Shown piece by piece: positions 25,601 to 33,344 of a stretch of 64,000 bases of DNA. This DNA comes from Pyxicephalus adspersus (taxonomy: Eukaryota > Chordata > Amphibia > Anura > Pyxicephalidae): contig NC_092862.1 in assembly GCF_032062135.1 (NCBI RefSeq), forward strand, positions 95,377,248-95,441,247. Direction: 5' to 3'. Made by a program: the position numbers and the translations under genes. The first letter of the stretch is position 1, and every line of letters begins with the position of its first letter. The notes under the pieces are model-generated. The model was not told the origin of the DNA, did no database searches, and was given only the letters and a program-made list of their open reading frames with translations.

Positions 25601-28600
25601 GGAAAGTCTTTTGAAGATACAAACAAGTTTGTCCAGGTTTCCAACATTTGAAAACGCACGCAGACACCCTGGGTGATTTCAGTCAGGTAACAAGGTTACC
25701 GGATAGAGTTTTTGTCAGGCTCTCTGAGATCCTGGTATGTTCAGAATATTAGAAGTGCAATGCGCTTCTATCCTATATGCAATGAATGGGACAAGCATTG
25801 GTGCTGCTATCAATAGGAGAGCAAGACAGAGGATTCTATTCCAAACTTTTCATAGTAATTTACCTCTCATGGGTTTAGGTCAATTCTAGACCTGAAGGAT
25901 TTATATCATTTTTACACTAGAAGGTTTTGTATGATATTCTTGCAGTTAACTTTGTCAGTCATTTGTCTGGCTCATTGGATGATTTTAATAGATCCAGCAG
26001 AAGCTTACAGGCCTGTCTCAATTGTGGAATGCCACCAGACATTCTTTCTTGTCTGAGATGTTTCAAACACCTCCAGTTCATCTGCCTACCCTTCACTTGT
26101 TCCACAGCTTTAAAGATGTTAAATAAATGGTTTGGGGAATCGGCCTATGTCTCTGCTTGAACAATGTTCTTTGCTGACAATATCCAAAACCAAGTGGAGA
26201 GCCACAAGAAGACAATTCTGCAAACTCTGACTCTGGTGAACTATCAGAAGAGTCAGTTGGGCCTTTGCAGGGAATAGAAATTTAAGGATAATATTCATTA
26301 CAGTGAAATCTAGAACACTTTTGTTTTCGTACAAAGTGGCACAAATGATAGTGTGGGCTCAAAGACTTTTAAAGGGTTGACACTGCCGGCAAAGGCATTA
26401 TTTTATTATAATTATGTAGGTCAGATCTGCTCATCACCAGACAAAGTGGAACAAAGATTGTCTATTTCCATCAAGTCACATTCAGGTTTTTTTATGGACA
26501 AAAAAGTGTTTCAATTTTTCTTTCTCCCCAACCACCAGCATAAAATCTGTTGGGTGATTTATATGAGCAGATCATTTCTTGAACACAAGTGGCCTCTGGG
26601 CAAACACATTTTTTTTTAAGTCAATAGACGTGCTTGCATCTCCAGTTATGTCCAAGTGCCGGCAAATACTGGCCGTGACCCTGGCATGAGGAAATTGATT
26701 TTTTTCTTTTATTCTTTCTTGCCGAGACTAATTTTTCCATGGCCCTTAGCAGCATTCTAGCCCTGACTGCCTAGCACTAAATGCTAACTTGTTGGAAGGC
26801 AGAGGCTCCTAGCATCTGGTTATTCGTGAAGGCAGATATGCTCAAAGCTTACAAACATCTATAAATAGATGCAACAACATATAGAAAGTTTTTAATATAT
26901 AGCAGAAATCAAGGGTTTTCTTGGTTATCTCATCACCAGCACAGGTTCCAGAATGTTCTACATTCAGCTTTGGATGAAGAACTCGGGGTCAACTTGTAAG
27001 GGAGACAATAAGTTATCTGACTAGGGAGGACAGGGAGTAGTGCCAACAAAGAGAGAGCAGGGTGAATAATACATTTAATACGGATAATTGCAAACCAGAG
27101 GCGTACATTAAACAATGTGGCAAACTGAAGTCCAAAATAAGCAGTCCTGTAATATGGGTTCAAGTGAGGCTTGTAAACTTGCTGAGTTCTAGGACTGGGA
27201 TATGATGATTCAGTCAAAGAGATGGTTTGATGAAATACCAGTTCAGAATGGCAGCAGCAGAAGATGTGTTGGGAGTCCAGATGGATAAGTCAGTCGAGAG
27301 GCAGGGTAAAATGATATGCCCAAATCTGTTCCAATTTCTGTGTCAATTGCCTGGATTAATTCCCTTGGCACTAAGATTTGGGCACGTGACCAGGGTCCTA
27401 ACGTGACCTTGCCTGTTTTTTAAATGGAAGTGTTTTGGGCCCAGATTATTGGTTGTTTTCTTCCCTCCCTTTATGTTTGATGTTTTTGCTTGTTACATCC
27501 CATTGGTACATGCTGTCAGGAATATGGAAAATTGTTGTCGTACTTTACCTGTAATTTTCCTTTCCTGTAAACTCCTCCTGACAGCATGTTTCCCTCCCTT
27601 ATCCTGTTGTGAGCTTGTTACAGAACACCTGTATGGGAGAGGGAGGTTACTTTTTTGCTTTGGTAAAGTGGTCCTGTGGAGAGCAAGGGATGGATGTTAC
27701 CCATTTGTACATACTGTCCGGAGGAGTTTACAGTAAAGGAAAATTACAGGTAAGTATTACAACAATTTTACATAATTCTTTTTTCAATGTATGCCATTAT
27801 TTGGGAAAATTACACTGCAAAATTTTACACACTGAATCAGATTTAGATGTTTTTTTTTTTCATGTACTTTGAAATTGCAGCTAAATATTGCATACACAAA
27901 CTGTGTCCAGTGGCATTAACATGTTTCCCAGTAACATCCCCAGAGGCTCACACACAGGGAATACAATGCTACAATAAGCAGACATGCAAAAGAACATGGT
28001 AAGAAACTATGAGTCTGATTTATTAAAGCTCTCCAAGCTTGGAGAGAATACACTTTCATCAATGAAGCTGGGTCATCTGGCAATCCTGGAATGGATATAG
28101 TCCAGGATTCCAAACATTTACTAGCAAATGACTTGAAGAAATTAATTCCAGGTTTGCTGGATTACCCAGCTTCACTGATGAAAGTGTATCCTCCCCAGCC
28201 TTGGAGAGCTTTTAAAAAATCAGGACTTATGCTTTCGCATTATGTTTCATACAGCCTCCATAATAGTGTGCCAGATGCGGCATTCCTTTCAGCAATTTTG
28301 AATACAAATAAAAAATTTAAAAGGAAAAATGAGAAGACTACACAAAATGTAAAGTCAGCACTGCCCTACTACTTTTGAATGTGTTTATAGGAGTTGATAC
28401 AAATGTTTCAAAGCAAGCCTAAAACCAATTAAAAAAGCCAATATTACTTTTAAAGGGAGCTTCTAGGAGTTTTTAGGCTTTAAAGCCCTTCTAAATGATT
28501 GTTAACGCTCTATTGTTTTCAATGTAAGTGTTCATGATTTTTTTTTTTTTTTATAGGTGATTACAAGCAGTTATCCTAAACCAGGGGTGTCAAACTCAAA

Positions 28601-30141
28601 TACACAGAGGGCCAAAATTAAAAACTTAGACAAGTCACAGGCCAACCTTGAAAAAATTGAGGAAATTTTTCCTTCTTATTAGATATAAACCTTTTTGATA
28701 TGGAAGCTAAGACATTTTGCTTCACATTCAATCTGAAACAAGCTTATAAAAAAGAAAGGCAAAAAAATTTTTTTTTAATTTTATTTAAGAAAAAATCTTA
28801 TGCCTCTTTCTCTATTTGTAGTCTTCTGAGTTAAATTTCAGTGGTAACCTTCTTGCAAAGGCTAACAAAAATAATACCAATATTCTTCTATGAAAATCCA
28901 ATCATTCAAGTCCATGCCTTGGAGTACCAAGGAAAAGTACAGCTGAGGGGGAGTGCTGGAAATGCCAGACGCGACCAATGAGGAGCAAAATCTTATGAGT
29001 GTCCCGCCGCTGAAACTTTCTCTTCATTGAAATGGCGCCGCTACTAAAATTCCTGGCATTATTTGTGTCTATAAAACATCCAATGCTGGGCCACGCATAG
29101 GCAGAGGGCCCGCTGGTCTATAGACGCGAGTGATGATGGGAATTGTAGTAGTGGAACTATTTCAATGCAGAGGCAAGCCAGCTGCAGTTAATATTTAGGA
29201 TTCCCTTGGGTGCCAGATTTGGCCCTTGGGGGGGAGTATGACACCCATGTCCTAAACACTAAAAAAAATGTTCCTCTGATATACTCCCTGGTGTAGGCTA
29301 GCCCATTGTAATGCATGGAAATTTCATATCTGACCTTTTAAATGCAAAGGGCTGCAATTTTTAACACAGACTTCTAATTCTTCATTTTTCTGCAGATCAC
29401 GAAAGCTTGCTTCACTTTGAAGTCACTCTACAAAAAGACTTAAAAATTGGCATATCATTTCAGCATCCAAGTGGTAGCAATCTTTTATGCGGTATGTTTT
29501 TTTTTTTTTTTTTTTTTTTTTTTTTCTTTATAGATTCATAAAGAAAACATTTCATGTCCTGTATATCTTGTCATGTCTTAAAGTAAACCCATGTTCATTT
29601 GTTTAGTGATTGTTGAAGTCTTGGACCCAAGGAAATTAATGAGCACGGTCTACACCAGCCCATCCGACCCTCCCTTATTATGCAGCAATGACTTCATTGT
29701 GAAGATTATGGAAGTGTAAGTTTTAATCTGAGATGGTATGAATTTTTATTCTGACTTTTGTACAGCCAAAAAAGGTGTAATTATACCCAAAACTCCTCTT
29801 TATGCAAAACTCATGAATAAAACAGAAGTAAACAGAAGAAAAAAAAAGCTCATTCCCCTTTACCGTCACAGATCCATCAATCCCTTAAGGAGTTTCCTAT
29901 ATTGCTTCGTCCCGAGGCGCAGGAAGTACCGGGCGCTGCCATCTCTTTGCCCTTCTTCCTACATCACCTGATTTTGACTGCGCAAACGTGAGATTGGGTG
30001 GTGAGGATGGGGGGAAAAAAGTGCTAGGGCTTGCCATGTGAGCTCCTTCAGTTGGGTTGGACTGCATATTGGGCCCGTGCAGGTCTTCTGTGCAGACCTA
30101 ATAAGCATCCCAACAGCCCGCTAATTTATTGCTTTTTGCAT

Positions 30142-30203
<62 letters not shown>

Positions 30204-31835
30204 TTCAGAGCTCAGAGTAGAGAGGTAGCAGCACCCTGAGCAATTAGTTGCACAGTGGTGCAAGGCGAGTACTGATAGGAGCAGATATCTTGTGTACCTT
30301 AGAGATGACTTTATATTGATCTACTGCTTGCCCTTTCGTTGTCCATTCAGAGGCGAGAAACCTGCTGAACTGCAGCAGAGAAAGTCAGGTGGTCTTCTCT
30401 GTTGGAGGCTGTGTTTTTGTGTAAAGATTAGAATGGAAAGAAATACTAATAAGGAATTACACAGAATAACTGGGTAATAAAGTTTTAAAGTAAAGATAAC
30501 AGAGACTATTGATTCAGAGAACATCCAATTGCCTCATAGGATCAGGAAGCATTTTCTTCCCCTGTTGGAGCAAGTTGAACCATTTTTGTGCTTTCCTCTG
30601 GATCGAATGTCTACAGGGTTTTTATCCTGAGATATGTTTATTTCCCTAGTGGGTTTTTTTTTCAACCTATGTACAGTATGTCCTATGTAATTCTTAAATT
30701 GTTAACAGCCCATTGGTGAGGGCATGTATGGATATGGCAAGTGGCTGCAAGAGATCATCAGAACTTATTGGAGAAGGATAAATGGTAAAAATAGTATTGA
30801 AGGGATCACAAATAGTTATGGTACTAGGTTTTAGCATTCTATTTTTTTTTTTTTTTTTTTTTAGGGCTTATGTCTATTTAAAAGTCCTAAATTAATTACC
30901 TGATGGCCATCAGATAGGGATATTAGAAACGAGTAAATATGACATAATTGTCAAAGCATGGCATTCGTAAGGGAGATCATAGGGAGAATGCCCTACTTCC
31001 CATCCCTCACAATTCCTATTTTTGGTACTCCATTGCAATAAAAATTTGCAAGACAAAAGGAAAGTAATTTGTCAGTCCACTGACTTGCTCTTTGGAGAAA
31101 TAGTTTGTGTTTCTGTATCAAATACTGGAACAAAAAATTCTTCATTTCATGACCTCCCAAAACTTAAGATGTTTCACTTCTAAAACCAACCAAAAAAAAT
31201 TGCATATTTTACTTTTAAAAGATTTAAGCTATGCTTTAACCAATAATAATTAGTCTTTCATCTTCAGTTGTATGTCAATTCCTGTCACTATGAGAGCCAT
31301 CTTTAAGAAAGTGAACAAAGCGGATGCTCCTGAAACTTCAAGTGCCAAAGTCGATAAGGATTTACCTTTCCCATATTTTTGTGAAATCCCTTCAGTTGTG
31401 AAAGATCTATTGTGCATTGATAAGAAGCCTACTTCTGGAAAAAATGATCCGCTTAGCTCAGTCTGTGACCCCAATGAGGAGCTGTTCCCTGAATCTGTTT
31501 ATTCACAGGCATCCAGCCCATGCCTTGTTCCAGAAATTAGTTCTAGATTGATTAAAGATGCCTACTATAGCATTGCAGTCACTTCTAGTGGTGTAGAAGA
31601 GCAACATTCTAGTTTTGCTGATGAGTCATGCTCAAGTCTTGTAGAGGATTCAAACCCTATTATTGTACAGGAGCTCAGTCCTATCACGCCAGAAAACACC
31701 AGTGTTAAAGTAGCCGAGAAACAAAGCTTAAATATCCCAGAAAAGCTAAGTTCAAGCATCACAGAAGAACTTACCATGGCTGCTGCAGCTTTTGAGGTGC
31801 CTCGGGCAATTCTGAACAAGGAAAATAAAGGCTAA
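8204..31835 (+). CDS. med1l: MED1-like Mediator subunit, 16 coding exons (5' end missing)
   Basis: Spliced gene. Sixteen exons with GT/AG borders join in unbroken reading phase to give about 660 residues plus stop. The product follows vertebrate MED1 in order: LLERLHSKYSQKPW, CYITSEMFYIEVQV, LAHHGESP, GLINLYNIPGD, ILHGKVGYLSPR, YYISPYQ, ALPACFILTF, YAPLHELL, HCYV, AYNTLFNSC, LHFEV, SFQHP and MSIPVTMRAI. MED1 is a Mediator middle-module subunit in the nucleus that bridges activators and RNA polymerase II. This protein ends 187 codons after MSIPVTM, whereas MED1 continues for about 900 residues, so it is a MED1 paralogue and not MED1 itself. No canonical receptor-binding LXXLL box is seen in the tail. 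The first exon with the start codon was not found upstream. Introns carry many transposons; the largest is 10.8 kb (18597-29395). The symbol is tentative; the family is secure. Confidence 0.9.
8757..8841 (+). CDS. med1l: med1l exon
   Basis: The acceptor is TTGTTAG and the donor is G|GTACAA. It encodes EKPAGNALKC...CKETLQEAVK, which aligns with the CLETLQKALK helix of MED1. It starts in phase 0 and ends in phase 1. Confidence 0.85.
8945..8999 (+). CDS. med1l: med1l exon (55 nt)
   Basis: The acceptor is CATTCCAG and the donor is GG|GTATGT. It encodes KSLSTLLTRIDAISKQKG, corresponding to MED1 'MTDRLESIARQNG'. It ends in phase 0 after the first two bases of a Gly codon. Confidence 0.85.
9187..9231. 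repeat. (TG)n microsatellite
   Basis: About 22 uninterrupted TG units in a med1l intron. Confidence 0.98.
10007..10139 (+). CDS. med1l: med1l exon: CYITSEMFYIEV core
   Basis: The acceptor is AAATCTAG and the donor is ACT|GTAAGT. The translation GLESHLGPNGKICYITSEMF followed by YIEVQVKRNGHVKFVKLAHH is one of the most conserved MED1 blocks, ending in the HHGE motif. Confidence 0.92.
10262..10520. repeat. Dispersed repeat starting TAAAGCGGAACTAAAC
   Basis: TAAAGCGGAACT at 10262 resembles TTAAAGCGGACCTTAA at 42253. Its right part (TTGGCCAATCAAGATGATTG) matches 6340-6360. This is an interspersed family inside a med1l intron; class not determined. Confidence 0.45.
10669..10697 (+). CDS. med1l: med1l micro-exon (29 nt)
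   Basis: The acceptor is TTTCTAG and the donor is AG|GTAACC. It encodes DCRELLLLLR, equivalent to MED1 SCPELVQQLR. Its 29 nt restore the phase needed by the exons on either side. Confidence 0.8.
10991..11062 (+). CDS. med1l: med1l exon: GLINLYNIPGD
   Basis: The acceptor is TCCTTTAG and the donor is AG|GTACAG. It encodes TKDFEGFGRSLEGLINLYNI then PGD, matching MED1 'KNFDEFSKHLKGLVNLYNLPGD'. Confidence 0.9.
11678..11963. mobile_element. Foldback-type MITE, family ends TTTCAACCTTTTTAGCATGGG
   Basis: The left part (TTTCAACCTTTTTAGCATGG, then ..ATTACTATATCCAGAGCTCACAG) recurs at 51854-52000. The right part (GCTCAAGGAACCCCTAGCTA CCTCTGGAAGAA) recurs inverted at 16000-16060 (TCCTCCAGAGATTGCTAGGG). 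Three related copies support a MITE family; the superfamily is uncertain. Confidence 0.6.
12186..12221. repeat. Near-perfect palindrome
   Basis: TTTTGCCCAAGCTTTTC and TAAAGCTTTGGGCAAAA form an inverted repeat with almost no loop. It could extrude as a hairpin or be the core of a small foldback element. Confidence 0.6.
12691..12765 (+). CDS. med1l: med1l exon: EMKAKVYFAL
   Basis: The acceptor is TCCTCAAG and the donor is AG|GTATTG. It encodes SEMKAKVYFALCILEADLNA then IFILQ, matching MED1 'KLKTKMYLALQSLEQDLSKM'. Confidence 0.88.
13013..13086 (+). CDS. med1l: med1l exon: KILHGKVGYLSPR
   Basis: The acceptor is CTTGCCAG and the donor is G|GTAAGA. It encodes PTTNQERFEKILHGKVGYLS then PRCG, the counterpart of MED1 'LDKILHGSVGYLTPRSGG'. 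Confidence 0.9.
13507..13572 (+). CDS. med1l: med1l exon: NIEYYISPY
   Basis: The acceptor is TGAAAG and the donor is G|GTAAGA. It encodes TPMNIEYYISPYQVVEEKLK then P, matching MED1 'LMNLKYYVSPSDLLDDK'. Confidence 0.88.
13654..13683 (+). repeat. Poly(A) run
   Basis: About 30 consecutive A, immediately 3' of the exon ending 13572; possibly the tail of a retroposed element, but no element body is recognised. Confidence 0.8.
14154..14262 (+). CDS. med1l: med1l exon
   Basis: The acceptor is CTTTTTAG and the donor is AG|GTATTA. It encodes TCVKGTNIFVTVMGTNNWYH then LPLTPSYEQVTQNIS. It corresponds to the MED1 'ASVTIEGTSAVYKLPIAPLI' stretch but is shorter and more divergent there. Confidence 0.82.
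14815..14919. other. Assembly gap (105 N)
   Basis: It ends one base before the CAG acceptor of the med1l exon at 14923, so it removes intron sequence including most of the polypyrimidine tract. Confidence 0.99.
14923..15047 (+). CDS. med1l: med1l exon beside an assembly gap
   Basis: The CAG acceptor (14920-14922) directly follows the 105-N gap; the donor is G|GTATTT. The translation IHGFATFTDQSSVALPACFI continues LTFAQPEPILL..HSIQNITG, matching MED1 'SVDLPACFFLKFPQPIPV..LQNCTG'. The phase fits the previous exon, so no coding sequence needs to be hidden in the gap. Confidence 0.9.
15803..15824. repeat. (TG)n microsatellite
   Basis: About 11 TG units. Confidence 0.9.
16000..16160. mobile_element. 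Partial copy of the 11.7-kb MITE family
   Basis: CAGTTCCTCCAGAGATTGCT AGGGGTTCC is the inverse of GGAACCCCTAGCTACCTCTG GAAGAAC at 11918-11945. Only this end and part of the interior are recognisable. Confidence 0.5.
16666..16770 (+). CDS. med1l: med1l exon: YAPLHELLIDLYL
   Basis: The acceptor is ATTGTAG. Of two possible donors, the one after 16770 (G|GTTTCA) is chosen because GTAGGT at 16767 would throw the next exon into a stop. It encodes ISVIAGRYAPLHELLIDLYL and then KKPGGHRGIQFIVV, matching MED1 'YAPLYELITQFELSK'. A C/T-rich run and possible LINE tail follow about 20 nt after the donor. Confidence 0.83.
17179..17372. mobile_element. MITE with CAGGTAGTCCCCGGGT termini
   Basis: The left end ACAGGTAGTCCCCGGGTTA and right end TACCCAGGAGACTACCTGTA are inverted repeats of about 18 bp bounding a 194-bp interior without coding capacity. 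Superfamily not determined. Confidence 0.7.
17812..18335. mobile_element. Non-autonomous element with GGTACCTCGGTATA terminus
   Basis: The left end TTGGTACCTCGGTATAAGTC and right end AGCAAGGTACCACTGTA are inverted (TACAGTGGTACCTTGCTAT when flipped). The interior repeats a TTGG(T/C)ATA..TCC motif near both ends. It occupies the med1l intron just before the exon at 18408. Confidence 0.65.
18408..18596 (+). CDS. med1l: med1l exon: HCYV...AYNTLFNSC
   Basis: The acceptor is CTTCCAG and the donor is G|GTGAGT. It encodes CMKHCYVLSSGG..., ALVSKIPFTNPNHIPSVLDI and LRYQAAYNTLFNSCLT, matching MED1 'QQHCYFL..TLVSKITFQHPGRVPLILNLIRHQVAYNTLIGSC'. A 3.2-kb transposon starts only 45 nt downstream. Confidence 0.92.
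19095..21110 (+). pseudogene. Decayed transposase-like gene, CYICG zinc-finger family
   Basis: The protein can be followed in fragments across frames: RKCLNNFDSFCYICGSFTIP, then WAPLKVCKQCVEGVQMWTKG and FGTPMIWREPEDHFSDC, an acidic linker, YFPTREIAFLQYF..YCHNIPGL, EWRLFIDS, NGNIFESVPIGHSVSLCEEY, YNWVICVDLKMVCFPLGQQR, FGPQIRQLIKDEHFIRTMSE, and LGCNMSIKVHFLNSHLSSFP. Two CX2C pairs suggest an N-terminal zinc finger. From memory this resembles an uncharacterised transposon-encoded family abundant in aphids and Hydra. At least three frameshifts and several stops (for example after SDC, 19345) make it non-functional. Start and stop are approximate. Confidence 0.65.
19805..20373. mobile_element. TTAA-flanked MITE (GAGCGGTAA family), nested copy
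   Basis: TTAA (19805-19808) followed by CCCCCTGAGCGGTAACCCTG, and ending ACCGCTCAGGAGG-TTAA (20370-20373). The TIRs of about 13 bp and TTAA duplication suggest a piggyBac-like or Kolobok-like non-autonomous element. It splits the pseudogene between PGL and MGEI, so it is younger than its host. Confidence 0.75.
22240..22660. repeat. Dispersed repeat, unclassified
   Basis: GGCTGCCACTTTCAACACTG AAAAAAGCTAGTTGCC and the following GAACAAGCATGCAGCA are, from memory, a recurrent frog interspersed sequence. No TIR or coding region is seen. Confidence 0.3.
23013..23115 (-). repeat. Inverted partial copy of the 27.5-kb MITE
   Basis: Read on the - strand, GAACACCTGTATGGGAGTGG GAGTTTACTTTTATTGCC ... 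ACATGCTGTCAGG matches 27622-27720 at roughly 85% by eye. The outermost TIR bases are missing. Confidence 0.6.
24040..24900 (+). mobile_element. Decayed retrotransposon gag-like region (DIRS-type suspected)
   Basis: Two stretches encode related zinc-ribbon-like modules: CWVNGTKTLPFKLICASCFK EA (24428-24493) and CWACGTGTLPSKQGCAICFK EA (24752-24817). The second has the full CX2C...CX2C pattern seen in DIRS-type gag proteins; the first has lost one Cys. Flanking reading frames are broken. Assignment to DIRS rests mainly on the RT-like relics that follow. Confidence 0.4.
24905..25423 (+). mobile_element. 3' end of an L2/CR1-like LINE
   Basis: ARLQDFSRAAPTLWNGLPRP IRLAPTFCSFKRALKTHFF (25072-25190) is the conserved C-terminal tail of LINE ORF2 proteins ('FS.AAP.LWN.LP..IR..PSL..FK..LKTHLF'). 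It is followed by the 3' UTR ending GTTGGCGCTATATAAATCCT GTTTAATAATAATAAAA with a short A/T-rich repeat tail. This 5'-truncated insertion separates the two halves of the surrounding retrotransposon relic. Confidence 0.8.
25430..27010 (+). mobile_element. DIRS-like retrotransposon relic (RT and recombinase traces)
   Basis: Fragments in shifting frames recall the DIRS reverse transcriptase: GFYSKLF, R.ILDLKDLYHF (25880-25910), LQFICLPFTCSTALKMLNKW (26068-26130). Near 26850-26990 LKAYKHL..ATTYRKFLIYS followed by NVLHSALDEELGVNL recalls the tyrosine-recombinase start. Many stops and frameshifts; long dead. No termini were located. Confidence 0.4.
27546..27753. mobile_element. MITE with TIRs of about 45 bp
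   Basis: TTACCTGTAATTTTCCTTTC CTGTAAACTCCTCCTGACAG CATGT at the left and ACATACTGTCCGGAGGAGTT TACAGTAAAGGAAAATTACA GGTAA at the right are near-perfect inverted repeats. The interior is only about 120 bp. The superfamily is uncertain because the target duplication cannot be separated from the TTA/TAA ends. Confidence 0.8.
28012..28228. mobile_element. Foldback MITE, copy 1
   Basis: The left arm AAGCTCTCCAAGCTTGGAGA ..CACTTTCATCAATGAAGCTG GG and right arm CCCAGCTTCACTGATGAAAG TG..CCAGCCTTGGAGAGCTTTT are reverse complements, so nearly the whole element folds into one hairpin. The copy at 55632-55826 shares arms and interior. Confidence 0.8.
28582..29249. mobile_element. Non-autonomous hAT element with perfect 8-bp target duplication
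   Basis: TCCTAAAC occurs at 28574-28581 and again at 29250-29257. Between them the element starts CAGGGGTGTCAAACTCAAAT and ends GAGTATGACACCCATG, imperfect inverted ends of the hAT CAGGGGTG type. 668 bp, no coding capacity, in the intron before the exon at 29396. Confidence 0.85.
29396..29491 (+). CDS. med1l: med1l exon: LLHFEV...SFQHP
   Basis: The acceptor is TTCTGCAG and the donor is G|GTATGT followed by a long T run. It encodes HESLLHFEVTLQKDLKIGIS then FQHPSGSNLLC, matching MED1 'GLLQFEVCPLSESRFSVSFQHPVNDSLVC'. Confidence 0.92.
29607..29715 (+). CDS. med1l: med1l exon: DPPLLCSNDFIVKI
   Basis: The acceptor is GTTTAG and the donor is GT|GTAAGT. It encodes VIVEVLDPRKLMSTVYTSPS then DPPLLCSNDFIVKIMEV, matching MED1 'VVMDVQDSTHVSCKLYKGLSDALICTDDFIAKVV'. 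Confidence 0.9.
29830..30010. repeat. GC-richer interspersed repeat fragment
   Basis: CCCGAGGCGCAGGAAGTACC GGGCGCTGCC stands out against AT-rich flanks. No class assigned. Confidence 0.3.
30143..30198. repeat. (CA)n microsatellite
   Basis: 28 uninterrupted CA units in the last med1l intron. Confidence 0.98.
31268..31835 (+). CDS. med1l: med1l terminal exon with short Ser/Glu-rich tail
   Basis: The acceptor is CATCTTCAG. It opens with CMSIPVTMRAIFKKVNKA, the last block shared with MED1 ('RCMSIPVTMRAIRRK'). About 175 unconserved residues follow, rich in Ser, Glu, Pro and Val, and end in NKENKG-stop at 31835. From about 31520 to 31790 the tail is built of irregular 7-10 residue units of the form hydrophobic-x-E-x-x-S-S (VPEISS, VEEQHSS, FADESCSS, VQELSP, TPENTS, VAEKQS, IPEKLSS, ITEELT). 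An AATAAA at 31910 shows the gene ends here rather than continuing into a MED1-length tail. Confidence 0.9.
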
Positions 31836-31909
31836 TTAAAACAAAGCAGTATTTGACTGGTTTTATATAAATCTTATACTGCATACCATATCTGTTTTTT
31901 GTGTGATTT

Positions 31910-31915
31910 AATAAA
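31910..31915 (+). terminator. Polyadenylation signal of med1l
   Basis: AATAAA lies 75 nt after the stop codon at 31835 on the same strand. It is the nearest canonical signal and implies a short 3' UTR. Confidence 0.6.
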
Positions 31916-32030
31916 TAATGCAAAAAGATAGCCAAATATATCTTTACTTATTTCATCTGTATATTGGAACATTTTAAGTGATTGTGTACAACTTGACATT
32001 CTCAACTTATTTGGTAAGTCAGCCTTGTTA

Positions 32031-32339
32031 TTAACCACCTGAGCGTTACACTGATTTCTAGATTTCTGTTCCAAAAGCGTCACAGGTTTTGATGAAATTT
32101 TTTTTTTTAAATTGTAGACCTGTAACTTACAGAAATATGTCTGAATAGGGTTCTAGTAGATATCATGAATATAAAAAATGTTTGAATGGACCCGACGCTG
32201 GAACACGGAACCGACGCTGGATTAGCACAGCGGGACCAGGTAAGTGGGGATTTTAGTGTAGGCGAAAAAATACGGGGTTAACCAAAAGAGCAAAAATATT
32301 TAGTGCGAGAAATTACGGGCTTAGCGGTTAGGGGGTTAA
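32031..32339. mobile_element. TTAA-flanked MITE, second copy
   Basis: TTAACCACCTGAGCGTTACA at the left and TTAGCGGTTAGGGGGTTAA at the right are inverted, with TTAA at both edges. It lies about 200 bp 3' of the med1l stop codon. Confidence 0.7.
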
Positions 32340-33344
32340 CAAAAATATGCACAACAAAAGGATTGGTGTGTGTACATACATACATATACACATAAAATGT
32401 AATGCAGTTTACCAGCTTTGTTTTCTGCCCTCCATCAGGTGCTCTTGCCAGTGGCACACTTGGTGCCCTAAAGTGACAATACAATCAAGAAGTGTTTTTC
32501 TCTGCTGGTCTGGGAAAAAGCAAACTGATGTAGCCACCACACACATCAAAAAAACTAGATGTCCACTACTTTTATGTGCAGCCTATGGCAAATGCACAGC
32601 AGGGGTTCTGTAGAGCATGTGGAGCAATGACCATCCCTGGGCATCAGCCTTTTCAAATAAGGTCTTTTATGATTAAAATTTGTTTTCAGATCACATAAAA
32701 ACAAAAAAATGTGTATTCAGCTTTGTTATTGGGATCAAAAGGAAAGCCTCATTTCAGTTATGGGTACAAGGATTTAGTTTGGTAATAAACCAAACAGCAT
32801 CAGCACTTGTTTCTTTTGTACAAAGAGAGCACAGGTTCACTTATTTTGTAGTAACAGTTCAAAGCAGATCTTTCTAGATGACAAGGCCACAGCCCTGATA
32901 CCATCTAGACAAAAAGACACAATATTGGGACCTACTGATCGCACACATTTTGAAGCTTTCAGGATTTTCAGAGGTGTGACAGGCCCCCTGTACACAGCTC
33001 CTGTCAACAGTGCTCAAGCTCCCAAATCACTGTTACCAGGCTGTGTTGGAGCACCAGCAACCCAGCCCAAGGATAACGCCTCATGAATGAAAGCTGCCCA
33101 AATCTAAAATAGAATAAAAATGGGATCCACATCAGTCCTTTGAATCGTTTACTCAAAAAAACATTACACTGACCTTACAATTGTAAGTTCTCAGGAATGA
33201 ACCATGTGGGATTTTTGACACCAGAAAGGAAATATTGCTATCCTAATTATAGAAAAGATCCCTTAGCAGAAAATGCCTAATGGCATAATGTAGAAACCCT
33301 CCCAATGCTTGTTAATTTGAGGACAATTATTTGTGTTTTCTTTA
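32340..33344. other. Intergenic, nothing recognised
   Basis: No gene and no clear repeat boundary seen between the TTAA MITE and the CR1-like LINE. Confidence 0.4.
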
